The notes below the pieces were generated by a model. That model ran no database searches. It was not told the DNA's origin and saw only the letters and a list, made by a program, of their open reading frames with translations. 64,000 nt of DNA from Cycas panzhihuaensis. Its lineage: Eukaryota > Cycadophyta. The position numbers and the translations under genes are program-made. This document shows, piece after piece, positions 56,801 to 64,000 of this stretch. Position 1 is the first letter of the stretch; each line of letters begins with the position of its first letter. The stretch lies in the NCBI GenBank assembly GCA_023213395.1, contig CM041465.1:3038001-3102000 (forward strand). Reading direction: 5' to 3'.

Positions 56801-59222
56801 ACCATTTACCTCTTCACAATAACAAAAGCTACCATCAAGATAGAGCAATAATTCCATTACCAATCAAGATTGAGCAAGGGCCAAGTTCCACTCCTACACA
56901 GTCTATCTCAAGCACTGTGCAAGCTCTATTCAAAGTTCCTAAGAATCAAGACTTACATGGAATTGAATTTATGACCATGACCTCTCTCTAAAATTGTGAT
57001 TGTCACAACATCTAAATTCTCTATGGTGTGGACTCTGTGATCCATGCATTACCACTAATACAAATTTTTTAAGGGAAGCTGTTGAAACTTACAACCAACT
57101 TAAGAATGAGACTTTTAGTCGAAGGAGAATAAACTTTGTATTTTAGTATAGGAGTAGGCAAAGTGCTGATCCTTAGTGCAACATGGCCTGATTACAGCAA
57201 GAGATCCTGGACATGAAACCTTTGAAGTCTAGGCAATCAAAGGTTTCAAATTGAGTGGTTTGAGAGCCTTGTGTGGAGTAAGTCTACATCTGCATGGAGG
57301 TTATCTTCCTTGTTTGTTGTTATAGATAGTATTACAGAGGTCAAGATCATATTACCAGCTATGCAACTGCAATCATTATCATGACGTTTTGATAACATTC
57401 AATGTGGTTTGTCTTTGAGAGAAAGATCATACAATCAATGTCACCTCTTTGAGCTAATCACAAGATCCGTTGGTGAAGTTATCTGTCAAACAAGGGCAGT
57501 CTGACTAAAGGGATTAACACAGATTTGGTTAGTTGCACATGAGATGATTGATGAAAATTTGACAATCTAAGCTAAGTTCCCTTTCAAAATAGAGAATACA
57601 CCATAGCAGAGGTCACATAATTACCACAGCTTCCTCTATAGACAGAGAGATGAGGAAGTATTTTGAGTGTAGATGAATATGCAATGCAAAAGCTACAACC
57701 ATTATTGGTGATGTTTTCACAATAAGAGTAAAAGTGGAGGGTCTTCCTCAAATCCACCCAAACATTCAGAAGAAGCTCGACCAGTCTCTTCGAACCAAAG
57801 AGATGGGGACCAGACCTGCTACTAAGATGGAGCACCACCATCTCCGTTGAAGCCCTCTGTTCTTTGGTGGATGAAGCCTGTAACGCGAGGAGCACTGCCA
57901 TCGTCCAAGATCCAAACCTGCAAATGAAGGAGAAACCCATGCCACGCCTTCATTCTTCAGATCGTTCCTCGCCATTGTCAAAGACATGTAAAGAAAGAAA
58001 TGAGGGAGTGTCGCTACCATGATAGCGATTACCAGGTAGGGTTTCTACCTTACCCTCCCCAGACTCTAATCTCTTTCCAAATTTCATTTTATGTTATAAA
58101 ATTTAAAAATCAATCAGGTCTGACGTCCTTTTTTATTTCAATTTCCTTTTTTTTTTTTTTTTTTATTTAATAAATCTTAAATGTGCACCCCCCCCCCTTG
58201 TTACATTAATTTTAATACCCCCACTTAATCATATTTACAAATTAATTAAAATCCCTTTTATCTTAATAAACCTATACTTACAAATAAAATTCAAAATCTT
58301 CCCCTTTAATTAACCTTTAGTACCTAAAATTAATGACCTTGATTTATAACTTAACCCCCCCACCACATTTATAATATTAATTAATCCCCCCCCTTTTTAT
58401 ATAATGTAATACATTTATTACATTTAGCCCCCCCCCCCTTTTTATATTGATTATTATAATTAGCCCTCCCTTATATTTTTACAATTAAACCCCAAATAAG
58501 ATTAGTGAAATTTTCTATTTAATCCATGTTTTAGGTCACTTATTCTAGTATAGCCATTGTATAAGTGCATATCTTCACATTCTACCCTAATTATGATTCC
58601 ATAGATTGCACAAATTCCCCCTCTTCTAGCCTAATATTTTAGCTTACTTTGTCATAAATAAGGTATACATTACCTATCAAACACTTATTCAAAGGTTATA
58701 TATATATATATACAAACTATTAACAAAGCCTAATTAACTTAGGCAAAACTAATATTTTTTCTTGGTATTTTAGCCAAGATCAAAGTGTAGTATCTATTCT
58801 TATTTGAATACCTTTTTTATACATTTATATTTCTTCAAACATAAAACTTAATTAATAAAAAACTATTAACTTTTTTATTGCAAATCAGTTTTATATCTTA
58901 AAAATTATTGTAAAATTAATGTAACATATAATCATTTCAAACTTAAACACTTAAGGGGGACAATTTATTTCTCAAATTAAGGGGGAACGTTTTTCGAAAA
59001 AGGGACTATTTAAGGGATTTTTTAAGGGGTTGTTTATTTTTTCAATTCAAGGGAAACTATCTACCTAAAAACATGTGATTTTTTTTTAAGGAAAAGCAAG
59101 TAATGCATACTACAATGCTTTCTTGAATTATGCCTGTTAAATGATTAATACTCTTATTAAGTGATTATTTTTCACCTACCTTCATATTCTACAATCTTCA
59201 ATCAAATCATATAATTCTCAAT
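56801..59222 (+). other. Copia-B leader with about 2.1 kb of extra sequence
   Basis: In Copia-C only about 390 bp separate primer site and gag ATG; here it is 2.4 kb. The part homologous to the Copia-C leader is about 58950-59222. The extra 56801-58940 holds balanced-composition sequence (56880-58080) with minus-strand open frames at 57584-58020 of no recognised family, an 18-T run (58147-58164), and four C-runs of 7-11 bases (58188, 58355, 58386, 58428). It is either an insertion or transduced DNA, or a feature Copia-C has lost. Confidence 0.6.
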
Positions 59223-60220
59223 ATGGCATTAATGCCAAGGACAACTACCCGCGTTCCAATTTCAGTGTTAACCGGCTCAAACTATGCTGACTGGAGGAAT
59301 CACATATCCCATCAGCTTAAATAGCAAAATATATGGTGATATGTGATAGGTGAATTTTAAAAACCAAAAGAAGATGCTACAGAGAGTTATATGGTGAATC
59401 TGATGAACTCAGATGTAGCCTTAGGCACCATATTAAACTCACTTTCACTAGAAATCAGTTGATAGTTTTCTAAAACAGATGACTTGGCCACTGTTTAGAA
59501 AACTTTGCAAGAAAAGTATGACAAGGTCAATACACATCAATTGCCTGTCCTAGAATAGCAATTGTATGACCTTACTTTTGACGACTTTTCCAATGTTGAG
59601 GATTTTTTATATAAAATTTAATTAATTAATAAAGATCTAGGAAACTATATCAAATCTAAAACTAAAGAAGGTGATACTGAAAAAATAATCATGCATGTTA
59701 AAGACGATGATATACTCGTACATCTTATAGTAAACAAGTTACCAAAATAATTTAATCTCTTCAAAACTAACAGACAAGAAGCTGGTGATCCTACTATAAC
59801 ATTCAATCAGTTGACAAACCAGCTGATTAAATATCAAACAATGTTAATTCAAACAGGTATATTAAAAGATTCTTCACAGGCTTTATTTTCTAAAACTAAG
59901 TCACAATTTAAAAACAAAAAACAGAATAATTTTCATAGTACTCCAAAATTTTAGAAACCTCATAGAGGTTCACAATCCAATTCTCAAAACAATATTAAGT
60001 ATTCTAGTCCAACTAAACACTAGAATATTTTTAATTAGTCATTTCATAATAGGAACAACGTAACTCCTTATCAGAACACTAGTTGTGCCTATTATCATAA
60101 AAAAGGACATACTATTGATGTCTGTAGAAGTAGAATAGCTTTGAAAGCATGGAAAGCTTCCAAGGGATTGCAAAATCGACCTCAATCTCATCCTCAATCA
60201 TGACCTCAAAATTGACAAAA
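59223..60220 (+). pseudogene. Copia-B gag
   Basis: ATG at 59223, MALMPRTTTRVPISVLTGSN, then YADWRNHISHQLK. Later come EKYDKVNTHQLPVLE, LTFDDFSNVEDFLYKI and MHVKDDDILVHLIVNKLPK, the same UBN2-type capsid as Copia-C. The knuckle CAYYHKKGHTIDVC (near 60090) has lost its second Cys to Tyr. About ten in-frame stops, mostly TAA/TAG where Copia-C has Gln. Confidence 0.8.
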
Positions 60221-60269
60221 TCATAATTGTTCTTTATGGCAACAACTTTTGCATTTGTTGCCCCTACAA

Positions 60270-62117
60270 ATCAACCACCACAATGGATCCTCGACTCTGG
60301 TGCATCCTATCATATGACATGACACCAGAAAAATTTAACCACTTATCAATCTAAATTGAACTCTGAAGAAGAGATTTCTTTTGGAAGTGGAACCCAACTT
60401 AAAGTCAAAGAATCAGGTGATATTACCTTAAAGGATGGATCAATAAAGGATGTTTTCTATATACCTGGTCTATTACCAAATCTACTCTATGTTTATGAAA
60501 TTTGCCAGAAAGACCTTGTCATCGAATTCTGGAAAAATAAATATATCATTAAGGAGCCATTAAACAAATTTAGACATATTGACTTAGGACATATTGATCA
60601 TAACACATGTCTCTATAGTTTAACAAGTCTACAAAATAACAAAATAAAATCTTTTAGTGCCTTTATTGTCAAATCTGACTCAGTCAATAAACTTTGGCAT
60701 GCACGTTTTGGCTATACAAGTTATAAAAAACTACAATATCTAAAAATGCATGAAATGGTTCATGGTCTTCCACCTTTAAACACTGTTTATAGTGTTTGTG
60801 AAGCTTGTGCGATAGGTAAACAACACATGGACCTATTTCCATATAAAACTCAATTCAGAGCAATAATTCCACTTGAACTTCTTCACTCTGACATATGTGG
60901 ACCTTTTCATATAACATCATACTCAGGTTCTCGTTATTTTGTTACATTTATTGATGATTATTCAAGAAAATATTGGGTTTACATGCTTAAAACATGTAGT
61001 CAAGTGTTTGACATTTTTATTTAATACAAAATGCTAGTTGAAAATCAATCAAATTTAAAAATTAAAATTTTTTGATCTGATAATGCAAAGGAATATTTAA
61101 GTGGAAAATTCACTTCTTTCTATAAATTACATAGAATTCAGTTCCAACATTCCATTGCATACACACCTCAACAAAACAATGTTGCTGAATGCAAAAACCG
61201 TACTCTTGTTGAGATGACTCGTTGCATGTTACATGCAAAGAATCTAGATCTAAAATTGTAGGCAGAAGCAATTAACTGCTATAACTATTTATTAAATCGT
61301 TTACCTAGAAAAAGTCTACATAACGTTACTCTAGAACAAAAATGGTATGGATGAAAACCATCTATCAATCATTTACGAATCTTTGGCAGTATTGCATGGG
61401 GACACATCCCTAAAGAAAAATGCAAAAACTTAGACCTAAAAAGTCAAAAATACATCGTCGTTGGATACAACGAAGAGAGAAAAGCTTATAGACTTCTGGA
61501 TCCAGTCACGCATCAAATTTCTATTTTGCGTGACGTAATATTTGATGAAGAAGGATCTTCTTCAACATCTACTTATGTAGAACTTCCCGTTGAAAATTTT
61601 TTAACCAACACTTATTTGGTTGACCCCTCTGATAAACAAGCTGATCCGGAAGTTATAGAATCCTTATCAACTTAAGTCCAAAATTAGACTCTATCTGAAT
61701 CTAATGAAATAGATTCCTCCTCTCAAACTAGTTCAAAAAATCAACCTATATATTCAGAAATAGTTCCTAATAAGTAACCTACTTGGGCAATGAAAATGCT
61801 TGCTGATGTTGGATCTGATGTAGGTAATCCTACAGATACCAGACGAATACGTGCCCAAAAATTACATGATAACTTTACCTTAATGGCAAAAATAATGGAT
61901 AATAATGATCCCAGAACATTTAAATAAGCTAGTAACAATCCTGTATGGAAAGATGCTATGCAAACCAAATTTGATGCTTTAATTAAAAATTTAGCTTAGG
62001 ATCTCATTCCACTCCCACCTAGGAAAAATGTAGTCGACTGTAAATGGGTCTATAGAATAAAATATAACTCAATAGGCACAGTTGAAAAATATAAAGCTCA
62101 CCTTGTTACAAAAGGTT
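60270..62117 (+). pseudogene. Copia-B protease and integrase
   Basis: WILDSGASYHM near 60290 is the protease active site. From 60356 the frame is open for 222 codons: ISFGSGTQLKVKESGDITL, VFYIPGLLPNLLYVYEICQ, LWHARFGYTSYKKLQYLKMH, the zinc pair VCEACAIGKQHMD, and the core LLHSDICGPFH (first Asp). After a stop come SDNAKEY (second Asp) and YTPQQNNVAECKNRTLVEM (Glu). The linker and the start of RT (NNPVWKDAMQTKFDALIKN) follow in the same frame to 62117, where a T-run causes a frameshift. Confidence 0.9.
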
Positions 62118-63400
62118 TTTTTGTAAATAGATGGCATAGATTGTAATGAAACCTTTGCCCCTATTGTAAAAATGAATATAATCAAAATAATTATTACTCT
62201 AGCAGCCAAATTTGGATGGGAAATCCACCAAATGGATGTCAAGAGTGCTTTCTTGAATGGTGATCTCAAAGAAGAGATCTATATGACTCATCCACCTGGC
62301 TTTGTTGAAAATCCTAATTTAGTTTGTAAACTTAAGAAATCTATTTATGGTTTAAAATAAGCTCCTCGAGCTTGGTATACTAAAGTAGATAATTATTTAA
62401 TTCACATTGGATATACTAGATGTATTAGTGATCCAAATCTTTATTTCAAACGTGAAAATGAAAATCTTACTATTCTAATCCTCTATGTTGATGACATTAT
62501 CATTACTGGATCATCAACTAATAATATTCATCATTTAAAATCTATTTTAATGAACAAATTCGAAATGACTGATCTGGGTATACTACATTACTTTCTTAGT
62601 TTACAAATTTATCAATATGACTCAAGAATCACAATATCACAACCTAAATATATTCTACACTTAATTCAGCAGTTTAACATGGAAAATGCTAAATCCATAT
62701 CTAATCCATTACAATTAGGAGTTAAACTATCTACTGATTATTCATGCCCTTTATGTGACCCTACATTATATAAACAATTAATTGGTAGTCTTATTTATTT
62801 AACTTACACCCACGCTAACATTTCCTATGCCGTTGCTTTATGTTTACGTTATATACAATAACCACATAAATATCATTAGAAAGATGCTAAACATATCTTA
62901 CGATATCTAAAGCATACTATTTTTTATGGTTTAACTTATAATTTTTATAATAAACCTCTAACTTTAACTGGATATATTAATTTAGATTGGGTAGGTGATA
63001 TAAATGATCAAAAATCTACATCAGGTTATGTCTTTTCTATAGATTCCTCACCTATTACGTGGTGTAGTAAGAAAATGTAGGCACTAGCTTTATCAACAAC
63101 TGAAGCTTAATATTGTGTACTTGTTGAAGATGACAAAGAAGCACTTTAGCTCAAATCTCTACTAAATGAAATTGGCCTATCTTTAAACTCTTCCATTGAA
63201 CTTAAAGTTGATAATCAAGGTGTAATTGCTATTACTACTAATCCAATTTCACATTCTAGGACTAAACATATAGAATTACATCCATATTTTATTCGTAATC
63301 TTGTTACTGATAATCTTGTTTCTTTGTTTTATTGTTCAATAGATCTACAGATTGATGACATACTTACAAAGTCTTTAACTGAAGTAAAGTTTCTAAATCT
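62118..63400 (+). pseudogene. Copia-B reverse transcriptase and RNase H
   Basis: In the new frame: TLAAKFGWEIHQMDVKSAFL, NGDLKEEIYMTHPPGFVENP, a stop at 62358, APRAWYTKVDNYLIHIGYTR, ILYVDDIIITGSS (YVDD at 62484-62495), LGILHYFLSLQIY, LIGSLIYLTYTHANISYAVA. RNase H: GYVFSIDSSPITWCSKK, VDNQGVIAITTNPISHSRTK, HIELHPYFIRNLVTDNL and QIDDILTKSLTEVKF. Only a handful of stops separate the open pieces, and the RT catalytic pair is intact. Confidence 0.9.
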
Positions 63401-63489
63401 CTGAGATCTGTTGCAGATAAAAGAAGTCTCCATCAAAGGGGGATCACCATGATGAAGACCTTCTTTTTCTACAGCATAAAAGTTTACAT

Positions 63490-63499
63490 TAAAGGGGGA
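63490..63499 (+). other. Copia-B polypurine tract
   Basis: TAAAGGGGGA immediately before the TG of the 3' LTR. Confidence 0.88.
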
Positions 63500-63945
63500 T
63501 GTTAGGAATATTAATGTAACTTTTATGTTCTTCTTAAAGTTCATATTTATGTCACATGTCTAAATTAGTATTTAAGTTATTCTAATATTTAACTTTAGTG
63601 TTTATTAATGATCTTATGTGGAAGGTGGTTGAAATGTACAACTGCATTTCAACGAACCTTTCTTAATATAAATTTTTCTCTTAGATTCAAGGAGATGGTT
63701 CCAAGAATCTATGAGGGCTGTCTAAAAGCCTTTTACAAGGCTGGTTTGGTGGTTAGGTGGTTTTTGTATATGATTTTCTGTTTTTCAATATTCTTAATAT
63801 AAACACAACTTTAGGAGGTGGTTTTTCTTCCCTAGAAGGGGTTTTCCACCTGTCAATCTGGTGTATATGTGCAATGTCATGTTGTTGCCTATATTTGCTT
63901 ATTATGAGATCCTGTGATGACATTGTGCATATGCCATTTTCTACA
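63500..63945 (+). repeat. Copia-B 3' LTR (446 bp)
   Basis: 8 bp longer than the 5' LTR because of a local duplication (GGTTTGGTGGTTAGGTGG against GGTTAGGTGG, near 63741). The 10-bp stem is present with one arm mutated (63628-63653). Confidence 0.93.
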
Positions 63946-63950
63946 AACTC

Positions 63951-64000
63951 CACACCTTAATTAGAACTTAAAAAGCATAACATTGAGTTAGAACTAGGGA
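63951..64000 (+). pseudogene. Continuation of the interrupted Gypsy element (start of RT)
   Basis: Just after the second AACTC, a reading KKHNIELELG matches the short segment that precedes Gypsy RT (usual form H-x-I-E-L-x-x-G). It continues beyond the window. This supports the view that the Gypsy piece ending at 56348 and this piece were once adjacent. Confidence 0.5.

Larger units (their letters stand above)
56349..63945 (+). mobile_element. Copia-B: full-length Copia element with target duplication AACTC
   Basis: 5' LTR 56349-56786 and 3' LTR 63500-63945 both start TGTTAGGAATATTAATG and end TTTTCTACA. AACTC flanks both sides (56344-56348 and 63946-63950). By hand they differ at about 21 substitutions in 438 aligned bases (about 5%) plus one 8-bp indel. 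Primer site, gag, protease, integrase, RT, RNase H and polypurine tract are in Copia order. It is inserted in a Gypsy element and is of the same family as minus-strand Copia-C. Confidence 0.94.

Noticed and set aside
57584-58020. Minus-strand open frames in the Copia-B leader
   Set aside because: Two overlapping frames of about 85 and 118 codons without a recognised domain; the DNA segment is interesting but neither protein can be supported.

Overview
This is a 64-kb piece of a plant nuclear genome, about one host gene set in a thick layer of aged, nested LTR retrotransposons. AT-rich intergenic DNA, tRNA-iMet primer-binding sites, Copia, Tat-type Gypsy and other Gypsy elements, and a CYCLING DOF FACTOR-like gene all point to a seed plant with a large genome. 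A gymnosperm is my best guess, but that is inference. No rRNA, tRNA, CRISPR or bacterial-type feature was seen.

Layout. 1-3600: AT-rich DNA with one possible Copia LTR near the left end. 3617-5627: the only convincing intact host gene, a two-exon Dof transcription factor of the CDF group (381 aa) with G-box and TCP-type sites upstream. 5780-9558: intergenic, with a 32-bp tandem duplication and a candidate LTR plus primer-binding site. 9559-17119: a structurally complete but decayed Copia element (Copia-1) with 311-bp LTRs, matching 5-bp target duplications (AGATG) and about 10% LTR divergence. 17120-22778: old DNA containing a wrecked Tat-type gag that carries a near-perfect 141-bp hairpin. 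22779-37451: a large Tat-lineage Gypsy element with a 2.76-kb 5' LTR, gag, protease, RT, RNase H and integrase, then a long spacer holding an antisense additional ORF with a plant-mobile-domain-like N-terminus, then a second (archaeal-type) RNase H and a 3' LTR cut off at 37451. 37452-41261: a Copia element on the minus strand (Copia-C), truncated within RT where it meets the Tat LTR. 41262-46476: intergenic DNA, an unidentified broken ORF (43325-43795), and a partial minus-strand LTR element. 46477-53720: Copia-2, split between protease and integrase by a minus-strand, apparently non-autonomous LTR element (47905-50879) that carries a 20-bp minisatellite. 54480-56348 and 63951-64000: a decayed Gypsy element interrupted by Copia-B (56349-63945; target duplication AACTC, about 5% LTR divergence), a relative of Copia-C.

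How it fits together. The transposon genes are pseudogenes. Many in-frame stops, and several catalytic Asp-to-Asn changes in integrase, are single transitions of the kind methylcytosine deamination produces. LTR comparison gives a relative order: Copia-1 and Tat are older (10-11%) and Copia-B is younger (5%). Nesting shows that Copia-B postdates the right-hand Gypsy element and the minus-strand LTR element postdates Copia-2. The most unusual items are the antisense PMD-like ORF with its upstream hairpins, a related hairpin in the Tat LTR, the 68-bp-arm hairpin at 21327-21467, and the LTR element with repeated primer-binding-like motifs and a private minisatellite. All assignments come from reading the sequence; no database search was possible.
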